64,000 bases of DNA from the NCBI RefSeq assembly GCF_963457605.1, contig NZ_OY735139.1:3750001-3814000 (forward strand), written 5' to 3'. Both the position numbers and the translations under genes were made by a program. Shown here in pieces: positions 1-8,350 of the stretch (the stretch's first letter is position 1; each line of letters starts with the position of its first letter). This DNA is from an uncultured Gellertiella sp. (GTDB lineage: Bacteria; Pseudomonadota; Alphaproteobacteria; Rhizobiales; Rhizobiaceae). The notes under the pieces are model-generated. The model was not told where the DNA came from. It worked only from the letters and a program-made list of their open reading frames with translations, and searched no databases.

Positions 1-2
1 CG

Positions 3-1097
3 ACCCAGGCGGTGCTCGAAGAGCGGGTGGCAGCGCTTGAAGGCGGCACCGCAGCGCTTGCCGTTGCCTCCGGCCACGCCGCACAGCTGCTGGTCTTCCA
101 CACGATCATGCAGCCCGGCGACAATTTCGTTGCCGCCAACCGGCTCTACGGCGGCTCGATCAACCAGTTCGGCAATGCCTTCAAGTCCTTCGACTGGCAG
201 GTCCGCTGGGCAAGCCCCTCCGATCCCTCGTCCTTCGAAGCACAGATCGACAGCCGCACCCGCGCCATCTTCATCGAGAGCCTTGCCAATCCCGGCGGCA
301 CCTTTGTCGACATCGCTGCAATCGCCGCCGTTGCCCACAAGCATGGCCTGCCGCTGATCGTCGACAATACCATGGCGACCCCCTACCTGATCCGTCCGCT
401 GGAACACGGGGCCGACATTGTCGTGCATTCGCTGACCAAGTTCATGGGCGGGCATGGCAATTCCATGGGCGGCGTCATCGTCGATGGCGGCACCTTCGAC
501 TGGTCGAAATCGGGCAATTACCCGATGCTGTCCTCGCCGCGTCCGGAATATGCCGGCATGGTGCTGCATGCGACCTTCGGCAATTTCGCCTTCGCGATTG
601 CCTGCCGCGTGCTGGGCCTGCGCGATTTCGGTCCCGCCATCTCGCCCTTCAACGCCTTCCTGCTGCTGACCGGCATCGAAACCCTGCCGCTGCGCATGCA
701 GCGCCATTGCGACAATGCGCTGGCGGTGGCGAAATGGCTGAAGACCCAGGACAAGATCGCCTGGGTCAATTATGCCGGTCTCGACAGCGATCCCAACCAT
801 GCGCTGCAGCAGCGCTATGCACCGAAGGGGGCCGGCGCGGTCTTCACCTTCGGGGTGAAGGGCGGTTACGAGGCGGGCAAGGCACTGGTCGAGAATCTCA
901 AGCTGTTCTCGCATCTCGCCAATATCGGCGACACCAAGTCGCTGGTCATCCATCCCGCCTCCACCACCCATCGCCAGCTTTCCGAAGCGCAGCAGGTGGC
1001 CGCAGGAGCCGGTCCTGATGTGGTGCGCCTCTCCGTCGGCATCGAGGATGTCGCCGACATCATCGCCGATCTCGACCAGTCGCTGGCGCAGATCTAA
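3..1097 (+). CDS. metY: O-acetylhomoserine aminocarboxypropyltransferase (MetY-type), 5' truncated
   Basis: PLP-dependent Cys/Met-metabolism enzyme that makes homocysteine from O-acetylhomoserine and sulfide (or methionine from methanethiol) in the cytoplasm. The frame is open to the window edge and reads [15 protein letters not shown], a conserved internal stretch, so about 60 N-terminal residues lie outside; the GTG at 12 is not the real start. The PLP lysine is in the [10 protein letters not shown] motif (Lys codon at 438-440), with the cofactor-binding [11 protein letters not shown] segment just before it. The C-terminal [11 protein letters not shown] and VRLSVGIED motifs are typical of the family. 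It ends 112 bases before a cupin gene, with a hairpin between them. MetZ-type sulfhydrylases are related, but the length and the [11 protein letters not shown] segment favour MetY. Confidence 0.9.
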   Translation, partial: TQAVLEERVAALEGGTAALAVASGHAAQLLVFHTIMQPGDNFVAANRLYGGSINQFGNAFKSFDWQVRWASPSDPSSFEAQIDSRTRAIFIESLANPGGTFVDIAAIAAVAHKHGLPLIVDNTMATPYLIRPLEHGADIVVHSLTKFMGGHGNSMGGVIVDGGTFDWSKSGNYPMLSSPRPEYAGMVLHATFGNFAFAIACRVLGLRDFGPAISPFNAFLLLTGIETLPLRMQRHCDNALAVAKWLKTQDKIAWVNYAGLDSDPNHALQQRYAPKGAGAVFTFGVKGGYEAGKALVENLKLFSHLANIGDTKSLVIHPASTTHRQLSEAQQVAAGAGPDVVRLSVGIEDVADIIADLDQSLAQI

Positions 1098-1140
1098 CCC
1101 CCGACGCACGGAATTCGGTGCGCTGAGCGGACATGAATGG

Positions 1141-1173
1141 GGTGCCGGTCCTGATTGCGGGCCGGCACCTTGT
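1141..1173 (+). terminator. Hairpin after metY
   Basis: GGTGCCGG (1141-1148) pairs with CCGGCACC (1162-1169), extendable by three more pairs including a T-G wobble, followed by TTGT. The T-run is short, so it could be a weak terminator or an attenuator before the cupin gene. Confidence 0.45.
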
Positions 1174-1209
1174 CCTGTCCGGTCTTTCTTTCTTTCTGCA
1201 GGAACTGAC

Positions 1210-1554
1210 ATGTCGCATTTTCTTCGTTTTGACCACCGCGGCATCGCGCCCGAAACGGGTGCCCCCGCCGCCGACCGGCTGATCTCGGGCAATCCGGAAT
1301 TTTCCACCTGGAACCTCGAGGAGGCCGAAGGCGGCCTCTATGCCGGGCTCTGGCAGTCAACGCCGGGCAAATGGCGGATCAGCTATGACGAGTGGGAGTA
1401 TTTCCACATTCTCTCCGGCCACTCCGTCGTCACCGAAGACGGTGGCGAGGCCCTGACACTGAAGGCCGGTGACCGGCTGGTGCTCAGGCCCGGTTTCAAG
1501 GGCACCTGGGAAGTGGTTGAAACCACCCTGAAGGACTATGTCATCCGTCTCTGA
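1210..1554 (+). CDS. Small cupin-domain protein (DUF861-like)
   Basis: A 114-aa single-domain cupin. The segment WRISYDEWEYFHILSGHSVVTEDGGEALTLKAGD (about residues 58-92) and the following LRPGFKGTWEVVET match the two conserved cupin strands of the (S)-ureidoglycine aminohydrolase-like/DUF861 group. The usual double His is largely replaced (WEYFHILSG), so metal binding is uncertain. The ATG at 1210 follows AGGAAC at a suitable distance; the frame is open further upstream but that part is low quality. It lies downstream of metY and before a terminator. Substrate unknown. Confidence 0.75.
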   Translation: MSHFLRFDHRGIAPETGAPAADRLISGNPEFSTWNLEEAEGGLYAGLWQSTPGKWRISYDEWEYFHILSGHSVVTEDGGEALTLKAGDRLVLRPGFKGTWEVVETTLKDYVIRL

Positions 1555-1572
1555 GCGGTTGATAGCGTCCAC

Positions 1573-1598
1573 ACGGCCCCCGTCATCGGGGCCGTTTC
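1573..1598 (+). terminator. Terminator after the cupin gene
   Basis: Perfect 8-bp stem ACGGCCCC/GGGGCCGT with a 7-base loop, followed by TTTC, 19 bases after the cupin stop codon. Confidence 0.65.
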
Positions 1599-1854
1599 AC
1601 CGGCGTGGAGGGCGTGTCTCCCCGTCAGTGCGAAAAAAATAATGTCGTGGCCGGCAAAATTGCTCAGCGGAGAAGGCGCAATTCGTCGCCTGAGTGCCGT
1701 CCGCAACGACTGCTTTGCGAAATCCGGATGGCGGGAAAACGACAATTGCGGCGCAGGAACGCAAGGCATTTTTCATCCCGACTAAGATCCGCGAATGATT
1801 GAGGAATTGCTTTTGCAACCAGCATCTGGTGCGTCGTTGATCCATTAAGATCCG

Positions 1855-1884
1855 GTTGATGAAAACCGGTTTGTTTTCATCAAC
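1855..1884. promoter_or_regulatory. 12-bp perfect inverted repeat, possible operator
   Basis: GTTGATGAAAAC (1855-1866), a 6-base spacer, then GTTTTCATCAAC (1873-1884). It sits about 140 bases before the GGDEF-EAL start codon. There is no T-run directly after it, so an operator is more likely than a terminator. Confidence 0.45.
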
Positions 1885-1940
1885 TTTGTTTGTGACTGCT
1901 AACCGGAACGCAACATTTCCTGGATCGCCTTCGATAATAC

Positions 1941-1954
1941 TATTGATATCAATA
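1941..1954. promoter_or_regulatory. 14-bp perfect palindrome TATTGATATCAATA
   Basis: Self-complementary 14-mer in an AT-rich stretch 72 bases before the ATG at 2026. Position and symmetry suit a dimeric regulator overlapping the promoter; the regulator is unknown. Confidence 0.4.
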
Positions 1955-2025
1955 TGTTATAACCTTTTTAAACTTTGCTGATCATCATCCGGAGGAACAA
2001 GACATTTTCTGGAAATGGTGCAATC

Positions 2026-3642
2026 ATGCCAGTTCGACCGCTCTTTGCCGAGATTGTTCCCGATGTTCCCGCTGCCGCCAGCATTCTGGAGGCGATATCA
2101 CTTCCCGTCCTGGTGGTGTCTGCGTCTGGCATCATCGTCTATGCCAATGGCAGTGCCATCCGCGACTTCGGCCATGCCCTTGCCGGTCTGCTGCTGGATG
2201 TGCTGTTGCCGCACGCAACGGACGCCTTGCCGCCCTGCGGCGCGTCACGTGAGGTGCTGGACCGGGAGGGCAGGGCCTGGGAGGCGCGTTTTACCCCTGT
2301 CGATGCCGGGCATCACGCCGTCACGCTGCGGGGTGTCTCCGCCCGGTCCGAACAGCTGGAGCGGGATCGGCTGACCGGTCTTGCGACCCGCGACGGCCTC
2401 AGCCGGATGCTCGAACAGATGATCCCGGAGCAGGATGGCGCCCGTCTGCCGATTGCGGTCCACTGCTTCAGCCTCGACCGGTTCAGGATCGTCAATGACA
2501 GCCTCAGCCATGCCGTGGGTGACCTGCTGCTGCAGAAGGTGGCCGAGCGGCTCAGCCATGCCTGTCGCAAGCAGGAGGTCATTGCCCGTTCGGGCGGCGA
2601 TGAATTCATCATCCTCCAGAAGGATGTCGGGGAACCCGCCGAGGCGGAAAGGATGGCGGCCCGGCTGATCGACCTGATCGGCCGCACCTATGTGCTGAAG
2701 GGCCACACGATCAATATCGGCATCAGTTGCGGCGTGGCGCTGCATGAAGCAGGGCTTTCGGCCCGCGACCTCCTGCGCAATGGCGCGCTGGCGCTGCAGG
2801 ATGCCAAGCGGGCGGGCGGCTCCCGGTATCGGGTTTTCGAAGAGGCGATGAACCAGGCGCTCCGCGCCCGCCGCGAACTCGAAATCGACATCCGGCGGGC
2901 GCTGGCGCTCCGGCAATTCGAACTGCATTACCAGCCGTTTCTCGATGTGGAGACCAACCGGATCCGGGGTTTCGAAGCGCTGATCCGCTGGAACCATCCG
3001 GTCCGCGGGCGGGTCTCGCCGCTCGACTTCATCCCGCTGGCGGAGGAAACCGGGCTGATCGGGGCGATTGGCGAATGGGTGATGCGGACCGCCTGCCGCG
3101 AGGCGGCAAGCTGGCCTGACGGCATGACGGTGGCGGTCAATGTCTCGCCTGTACAGTTCAAGGCGGAGGGGCTTTTGGCGATGATCACCTCGGCGCTCGC
3201 CCATTCCGGTCTTGAGCCACACCGGCTTGAGGTCGAGGTCACCGAAAGCCTGCTGCTCGACAATACGGACAGGATACTCCAGTCGCTGCATGCCTTGCGC
3301 GACCTCGGCGTGAAGATTGCCATGGACGATTTCGGCACCGGCTATTCATCGCTGAGCTACCTGCAGAAATTCCCGTTCAACAAGATCAAGATCGACCGTT
3401 CCTTCGTGCAGGCTGCCCACCAGGGGGCTGACAGCGAGGCCATCCTCAAGGCCATTGGCAATCTCGGCTGCAATCTCGGCATGCTGATCACGGCGGAAGG
3501 GGTCGAGACAACCGAACAGCTGACACTGATCCGCGATAATCATTGCACCCATGTCCAGGGCTATCTGACCGGAAAACCGATGCCGGCCGATGCGATCCAG
3601 GATTTCATCGACATCAAGAGCAGGGAGCCGTTCCATGTCTGA
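2026..3642 (+). CDS. GGDEF-EAL cyclic-di-GMP signalling protein with degenerate PAS-like N-terminus
   Basis: A 538-aa cytoplasmic protein (no membrane segment) that may make and degrade the second messenger c-di-GMP. An N-terminal PAS-like sensor (about residues 10-115, VLVVSASGIIVYANGSA) is followed by a GGDEF domain with an intact SGGDEF (190-194) and an EAL domain (from about 290) with EALIRW (317-322). The EAL metal and catalytic motifs NVSPVQF, EVTES, DDFGTGYSS, KIDRSF, EGVET and QGYLTGKP are all present, so phosphodiesterase activity is likely. The usual RxxD inhibitory site reads RKQE. The start was put at ATG 2026; an upstream TTG at 1975 is less likely. The stop overlaps the BLUF gene by 8 bases, which suggests translational coupling and a shared function. 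Confidence 0.9.
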   Translation: MPVRPLFAEIVPDVPAAASILEAISLPVLVVSASGIIVYANGSAIRDFGHALAGLLLDVLLPHATDALPPCGASREVLDREGRAWEARFTPVDAGHHAVTLRGVSARSEQLERDRLTGLATRDGLSRMLEQMIPEQDGARLPIAVHCFSLDRFRIVNDSLSHAVGDLLLQKVAERLSHACRKQEVIARSGGDEFIILQKDVGEPAEAERMAARLIDLIGRTYVLKGHTINIGISCGVALHEAGLSARDLLRNGALALQDAKRAGGSRYRVFEEAMNQALRARRELEIDIRRALALRQFELHYQPFLDVETNRIRGFEALIRWNHPVRGRVSPLDFIPLAEETGLIGAIGEWVMRTACREAASWPDGMTVAVNVSPVQFKAEGLLAMITSALAHSGLEPHRLEVEVTESLLLDNTDRILQSLHALRDLGVKIAMDDFGTGYSSLSYLQKFPFNKIKIDRSFVQAAHQGADSEAILKAIGNLGCNLGMLITAEGVETTEQLTLIRDNHCTHVQGYLTGKPMPADAIQDFIDIKSREPFHV

Positions 3643-4078
3643 AATGCTCTATCATCTGGTCTATTACAGCCGGAACCTTGTATCTGACGACGAAACCGGC
3701 TTTGCCGCCGAAATCGACTCGATCCTGGCATCGGCCCGGCGCAACAACCCGTCGCGCGGCATCACCGGGGCGCTGCTGTTCAATGCCGGCTGCTTTGCCC
3801 AGATCCTGGAGGGCACGCTCGACGCCATCGAGGCGACCTTCGAGCGCATCCAGCAGGACGAGCGGCATGGCGACGTGTCGCTGCTGGCGCTGCAGCCGAT
3901 TGCCGCGCGCAGCTTTCCGAACTGGGCGATGGGTTTCGTCGGCAACCGCTCGTCCCACGCCGGCGACTTCGCCCGGATCGGGCTGTCAACCGGCTTCGAC
4001 CTCGCGCATATGAGCGGCGACCAGATCCACACGATCCTGAAGGATCTGACCATGGAACAGGAAGACGCCGGGCATTAG
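3635..4078 (+). CDS. Stand-alone BLUF blue-light sensor protein
   Basis: A 147-aa protein made almost wholly of a BLUF domain, which binds FAD and signals blue light through hydrogen-bond rearrangement. Visible key residues are the N-terminal Tyr in LVYYSR, the Asn pair in RRNNPSRGITGALLF, the photoactive Gln in FAQILEG, and the Trp/Met segment FPNWAMGF. The DERHGDVSLL motif is also typical. The ATG lies inside the last codons of the GGDEF-EAL gene (8-base overlap), so the two are very probably co-translated. In proteins such as BlrP1 and YcgF the BLUF and EAL domains are fused; here they are separate, and the natural inference is that this protein controls the GGDEF-EAL partner in trans. Confidence 0.9.
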   Translation: MSEMLYHLVYYSRNLVSDDETGFAAEIDSILASARRNNPSRGITGALLFNAGCFAQILEGTLDAIEATFERIQQDERHGDVSLLALQPIAARSFPNWAMGFVGNRSSHAGDFARIGLSTGFDLAHMSGDQIHTILKDLTMEQEDAGH

Positions 4079-4094
4079 AGTTTGTCTGGCCGCC

Positions 4095-5351
4095 CTACCG
4101 GTCCCAGGCCATGTCGAGCCGCTCGAGGCCGTGGAAATGGTAGACATCCTTGACCTCGGGCGTGCCGACGATCCTCAGCCCCTTCAGGCGCTGGATGAGC
4201 AGCGGCAGCACGATGTTCAGCTCCAGACGGGCGAGCGGCGCGCCGATGCAGAAATGGATGCCCGCCCCGAAGGACAGGTTCGGCGCTTCGCGGCGGTCCG
4301 GTTTGAAGGTGAGGGGGTCGGTGAATTTCGCCGGATCGAGATTGGCGGAGGCAAGCAGCAGGCTGATCACATCGCCCCGCTTCAGGGTGACGCCATCCAC
4401 TTGCGTATCTTCGAGCGCGAAACGGTGGAAGATATGCACGGGCGCACAGATCCGCAGACATTCCTCCACCGTCGTCTCGGTGGTCTTCTCGTCGGCAAAC
4501 AGGGTTGCCGGATCGAGGCCGCTGTCGAGGATGATCCGCAGCGAATTGCCGATCTGGTGGACGGTTGCCTCATGGCCGGCATTGAGCAGCACGATGGTGG
4601 TGGAGATCAGCTCCTCCTCCGTCAGGTGCTGGCCCTTGTGCTCGGTGGCGATCATGTGGCTGAGCAGGTCGTCGCGCGGCTCCGCCCGCCGTTCGGCAAT
4701 CACCGTCTTGACGTAATCGGCAAATTCCTTCGACGCCCGGTCGGCAAGCTCCTCGTCCTCGCGGGTGCGGCCATACATGTACATGCGGACATAGTCATGC
4801 GACCATTTCAGCAGCTGCGGCCCCATCTCTTCGGGAATGCCGATCATCCGGGCGATGATGGTGACGGGAATGATCTCGGCGAAGGTCGAGAGCAGTTCCA
4901 CCGCGCCGTCCTTCTCGAAACCGTCGATCAGCCGGTTGGCAAGCTCGGTGATCTCGGGCCGCAGCCGCTCGACATGGCGCGAGACGAAGGCGCGGTTGAC
5001 CATGGTGCGCAGCCGCGTGTGCTCGGGCGGTTCGAGTTCGAGCAGCGATTTCGATTCGGCGGCGTCGAAATGCGCGGTATGGGCGGCCGGTTCCGGCATG
5101 CCCAGCTCCTCGCGGGTGGCGATATGCAGGATCTGCCGTCCGAAACGGCGGTCGCGCAGCAGGCTGTTGACATGGTCATAGCCGGAAAAGAACCAGTGCC
5201 CCTGTTCCTTCCAGAAAAAGGTCGGGCAGGCCGCGTGGATGGCCGCATAGACCGGATTGGGGTCGCTGTAGAAGCCGGGATGGTTTCCGATCAGCGAGAC
5301 GAACCGGTTGGCGGAATCAATGGTGAGAAAGGGCGCTTGGGTCATGGCCAT
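4095..5351 (-). CDS. Cytochrome P450
   Basis: A 418-aa soluble bacterial P450 monooxygenase. The haem-binding loop SFGAGIHFCIGAPLARLE contains the axial Cys (residue 368), the I-helix oxygen-activation motif is LLNAGHEATVHQ, and the K-helix ExxR is EECLR. The N-terminal half (EPPEHTRLRTMVNRAF) is the usual C-helix region. No membrane anchor is visible. It is convergent with the BLUF gene, 16 bases apart, and divergent from clpP. An ATG two codons downstream (5345) is an equally possible start; neither has a clear ribosome site. No ferredoxin or reductase gene is adjacent, so substrate and electron donor cannot be told. Confidence 0.92.
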   Translation of the reverse strand: MAMTQAPFLTIDSANRFVSLIGNHPGFYSDPNPVYAAIHAACPTFFWKEQGHWFFSGYDHVNSLLRDRRFGRQILHIATREELGMPEPAAHTAHFDAAESKSLLELEPPEHTRLRTMVNRAFVSRHVERLRPEITELANRLIDGFEKDGAVELLSTFAEIIPVTIIARMIGIPEEMGPQLLKWSHDYVRMYMYGRTREDEELADRASKEFADYVKTVIAERRAEPRDDLLSHMIATEHKGQHLTEEELISTTIVLLNAGHEATVHQIGNSLRIILDSGLDPATLFADEKTTETTVEECLRICAPVHIFHRFALEDTQVDGVTLKRGDVISLLLASANLDPAKFTDPLTFKPDRREAPNLSFGAGIHFCIGAPLARLELNIVLPLLIQRLKGLRIVGTPEVKDVYHFHGLERLDMAWDR

Positions 5352-5769
5352 CGTGGTAGCGGATTTTTACCAGACGGAAAAGAGGCGGAATGCACTGCAA
5401 AACAAGCGATTATGCCCTATAACCGTCGGATGGATTGCCCTGTCCCTGAGGAGAGGTTTTCCGGCAATCTGCGGATGCGGGTTCACGGAGCTTTTACCCA
5501 TTTCGCCGAATTCCGGCGAATGAAGGCTAGCGTAACCCGTCCTTAATCGCGACTCGTGCAGATAGGATGGCAGGATCGTGCTGCAGGGATGAGGGCCCGA
5601 GCCTTGTGTCTGCCTTGCTCCGGCACGGCGTTGCAAGGCGAAAGCGCCCGTCTTTCCCTCGCTTCTCTTGAAGTCGGGGGTATGGACACTCTATGTAGGG
5701 ACGAGGACTTCTTTTTTGATTCCCCTTGATCGTCGCGGGCGTGAGGGGAAAGCAGGACAAAGGACGGAT
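5352..5769. other. Divergent P450/clpP intergenic region
   Basis: About 420 bases without a convincing gene. It should hold the promoters of the P450 gene (minus) and clpP (plus). A heat-shock-like promoter is annotated at 5667-5696; nothing else could be resolved. Confidence 0.5.
5667..5696 (+). promoter_or_regulatory. Putative RpoH (sigma-32) promoter of clpP
   Basis: CTTGAAG (5667-5673), 15 bases, then CTCTATGT (5689-5696), resembling the heat-shock consensus CTTGAAA/CCCCATnT. It lies 74 bases before the clpP ATG. ClpP is a classic RpoH target; the match is by eye only. Confidence 0.4.
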
Positions 5770-6399
5770 ATGAGAAATCCAGTTGATACTGCCATGGCAC
5801 TCATTCCCATGGTCGTTGAGCAGACCAACCGCGGCGAACGGTCCTATGACATCTATTCGCGGCTGCTCAAGGAACGAATCATCTTCATGACCGGCCCGGT
5901 GGAAGATCACATGGCGACGCTGGTCTGCGCCCAGCTGCTGTTCCTCGAGGCGGAAAATCCGAAGAAGGAAATCGCCATCTACATCAATTCGCCCGGTGGC
6001 GTCGTCACCGCAGGCATGGCGATCTATGACACGATGCAGTTCATCAAGCCCGCCGTCTCGACGCTCTGCATCGGCCAGGCCGCGTCGATGGGCTCGTTGC
6101 TTCTGGCCGCCGGCCACAAGGACATGCGCTTTGCCACCCCGAATGCCCGTCTCATGGTGCACCAGCCCTCCGGCGGCTTCCAGGGCCAGGCATCGGACAT
6201 CGAGCGCCACGCCCGCGACATCATCAAGATGAAGCGCCGCCTGAACGAAGTCTATGTCAAGCATTGCGGACGCAGCTATGAGGAGGTCGAGCAGACGCTT
6301 GACCGCGACCATTTCATGGATGCGGACGAAGCGCTGAACTGGGGCCTGATCGACCGCGTGCTGACCTCGCGCGTCGAAATGGAAGGCGACGCCGGCTGA
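5770..6399 (+). CDS. clpP: ATP-dependent Clp protease proteolytic subunit ClpP
   Basis: A 209-aa serine peptidase that forms the double-heptamer chamber working with ClpX/ClpA in cytoplasmic protein degradation. The nucleophile is Ser106 in GQAASMGS and the catalytic His is His131 in MVHQPSGG; the INSPGG oxyanion-region motif precedes them. The ATG at 5770 follows AGGACG and gives [18 protein letters not shown], the usual rhizobial start; the open frame before it is not family sequence. clpX follows after 289 bases. Confidence 0.97.
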   Translation: MRNPVDTAMALIPMVVEQTNRGERSYDIYSRLLKERIIFMTGPVEDHMATLVCAQLLFLEAENPKKEIAIYINSPGGVVTAGMAIYDTMQFIKPAVSTLCIGQAASMGSLLLAAGHKDMRFATPNARLMVHQPSGGFQGQASDIERHARDIIKMKRRLNEVYVKHCGRSYEEVEQTLDRDHFMDADEALNWGLIDRVLTSRVEMEGDAG

Positions 6400-6493
6400 T
6401 CAGCGCGGTGAGGGGGACCGTGTGCCATAGTTCCCACCCAATTGTGATGACAGAGAAGAGAGATCTTGTCTGTCAGGTGCAGAATTTCAATTA

Positions 6494-6522
6494 ATGCTAT
6501 GTTGAGTGATCTGACATAGCAT
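6494..6522. promoter_or_regulatory. 9-bp inverted repeat between clpP and clpX
   Basis: ATGCTATGT (6494-6502) and ACATAGCAT (6514-6522) separated by 11 bases, inside the 289-base clpP-clpX gap. It could be an operator for clpX or a weak hairpin; there is no T-run after it. Confidence 0.3.
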
Positions 6523-6688
6523 GCCCCTCAAGGGCCCGGCTCGGCCAGGAACAGGTTGTTCCCAGCGCAAGCTTCAGGCTTTTCCGGGGTTTCGGCCTGG
6601 GTGTCCGGTTCTGCCGGTTGCCCGGGCGGGCCTAGAAAGACCGTAATCCGCTGGTGCGGATCCTCGGCGTGCTGGAAGGAATTTGAAC

Positions 6689-7966
6689 ATGAGCAAAGTC
6701 AGCGGTAGCAATGGTGGGGATTCCAAGAACACCCTTTATTGTTCATTCTGCGGCAAGAGCCAGCACGAAGTCCGGAAACTGATCGCCGGACCGACCGTTT
6801 TCATCTGCGATGAATGCGTCGAATTGTGCATGGACATCATTCGCGAGGAGAACAAATCCTCGATGGTGAAATCCCGCGAGGGCGTGCCCACGCCGCAGGA
6901 TATCATCAAGGTGCTGGACGAATATGTCATTGGCCAGAAGCAGGCCAAGCGCATCCTGTCCGTTGCCGTGCATAACCATTACAAGCGCCTCGCGCATGCC
7001 TCCAAGGGCGGCGACGTGGAACTGGCGAAGTCGAACATCATGCTTGTCGGCCCGACCGGCTGCGGCAAGACCTATCTTGCCCAGACGCTGGCCCGCATCA
7101 TCGACGTGCCCTTCACCATGGCCGATGCCACCACGCTGACCGAAGCCGGCTATGTCGGCGAAGACGTGGAAAACATCATCCTGAAGCTGCTTCAGGCCGC
7201 CGACTACAATGTCGAGCGCGCCCAGCGCGGCATCGTCTATATCGACGAAGTCGACAAGATCAGCCGCAAGTCGGACAATCCGTCGATCACCCGTGACGTC
7301 TCGGGCGAAGGCGTGCAGCAGGCCCTGCTGAAGATCATGGAAGGCACCGTTGCCTCCGTGCCGCCGCAGGGTGGCCGCAAGCATCCGCAGCAGGAATTCC
7401 TGCAGGTGGACACGACCAATATCCTGTTCATCTGCGGCGGTGCCTTTGCCGGTCTCGACAAGATCATTTCGGCCCGTGGCGAGAAGACCTCGATCGGCTT
7501 CGGGGCCAGCGTCAAGTCGCCGGAAGACCGCCGCGTCGGCGAAGTGCTGCGCGAACTGGAGCCGGAAGATCTGGTGAAGTTCGGCCTCATCCCGGAATTC
7601 ATCGGCCGTCTGCCCATTCTGGCGACGCTCGAGGATCTCGATGAAGACGCGCTGATCCAGATCCTGTCGGAGCCGAAGAACGCGCTGGTCAAGCAGTACC
7701 AGCGGCTGTTCGAGATGGAAGACGTGGAACTGACCTTCCACGAGGATGCGCTGCGCGAAATCGCCAAGCGCGCCATCGTCCGCAAGACCGGCGCCCGCGG
7801 CCTGCGCTCGATCATGGAAAAGATCCTGCTCGACACCATGTTCGACCTGCCGGAACTCGATGGCGTGCGCGAAGTGGTGATCTCGGAAGAGGTGGTGCGT
7901 GCCGAAGCCCGGCCGCTCTACATCTACGCCGACCGCGCCGACGAAAAGGCCAATGTCTCGGCCTGA
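6689..7966 (+). CDS. clpX: ATP-dependent Clp protease ATP-binding subunit ClpX
   Basis: A 425-aa AAA+ unfoldase that feeds substrates to ClpP; in alphaproteobacteria ClpXP degrades cell-cycle regulators such as CtrA. The N-terminal zinc-binding domain has [11 protein letters not shown]...CDECVELC (four Cys). Walker A is GPTGCGKT and Walker B is [10 protein letters not shown]; the C-terminal [10 protein letters not shown] sensor-2 motif is intact. The ATG at 6689 follows GGAAGGA. It ends in a strong terminator before lon. Confidence 0.97.
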   Translation: MSKVSGSNGGDSKNTLYCSFCGKSQHEVRKLIAGPTVFICDECVELCMDIIREENKSSMVKSREGVPTPQDIIKVLDEYVIGQKQAKRILSVAVHNHYKRLAHASKGGDVELAKSNIMLVGPTGCGKTYLAQTLARIIDVPFTMADATTLTEAGYVGEDVENIILKLLQAADYNVERAQRGIVYIDEVDKISRKSDNPSITRDVSGEGVQQALLKIMEGTVASVPPQGGRKHPQQEFLQVDTTNILFICGGAFAGLDKIISARGEKTSIGFGASVKSPEDRRVGEVLRELEPEDLVKFGLIPEFIGRLPILATLEDLDEDALIQILSEPKNALVKQYQRLFEMEDVELTFHEDALREIAKRAIVRKTGARGLRSIMEKILLDTMFDLPELDGVREVVISEEVVRAEARPLYIYADRADEKANVSA

Positions 7967-7995
7967 TCGGTCAGGTACGTTCAACCGATAGTCTC

Positions 7996-8021
7996 AAGGG
8001 CCCGCATCAGCGGGCCTTTTT
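7996..8021 (+). terminator. Rho-independent terminator after clpX
   Basis: GGCCCGC (7999-8005) and GCGGGCC (8010-8016) with an ATCA loop, followed by five T. It lies 29 bases after the clpX stop. Confidence 0.85.
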
Positions 8022-8242
8022 GCGTCTGGCGACGGCATGGCCGCGCGGTTTCCCGGACTGTCATCATTGCGTCTTGCGTCACAAAAGGTAAAACTGGGAA
8101 TCGAACAGCGTGAAGAGCCCGGCTGCGACATCGGATGGGGGAAGGGGACAAGCCACGGACCAGATCCCGGCGCTAGTTTCGGGCGCTGGTACAGGGTGTG
8201 CCGGTCCCAGGTCCCGACCGTTTGGCAGCAAGGCTTTCAAAC

Positions 8243-8271
8243 CTTGAAATCGCAAGCGCAGATCTCCACTT
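8243..8271 (+). promoter_or_regulatory. Possible heat-shock promoter of lon
   Basis: CTTGAAA (8243-8249), 14 bases, then CTCCACTT (8264-8271). The -35 is a perfect heat-shock match, the -10 is poor. It lies about 80 bases before the lon start, in an otherwise featureless 330-base clpX-lon gap. Confidence 0.35.
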
Positions 8272-8350
8272 GTGGAGCACGCAATAGAAAGACCGAGGCG
8301 CTTCCCGGCGCTGTCGGAAAGAAGTCCCCCCGGGGCTTTGGAAAGGAAGA

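Larger units (their letters stand above)
1599..2025. other. Intergenic region upstream of the GGDEF-EAL/BLUF pair
   Basis: About 430 bases with no convincing gene. The second half is AT-rich and carries two perfect inverted repeats (annotated separately at 1855-1884 and 1941-1954), so it probably holds the promoter and operators of the light/c-di-GMP gene pair. Confidence 0.6.

Noticed and set aside
2245-3291. Minus-strand frame opposite the GGDEF-EAL gene
   Set aside because: Antisense shadow with no family match; the plus strand encodes complete GGDEF and EAL motifs.
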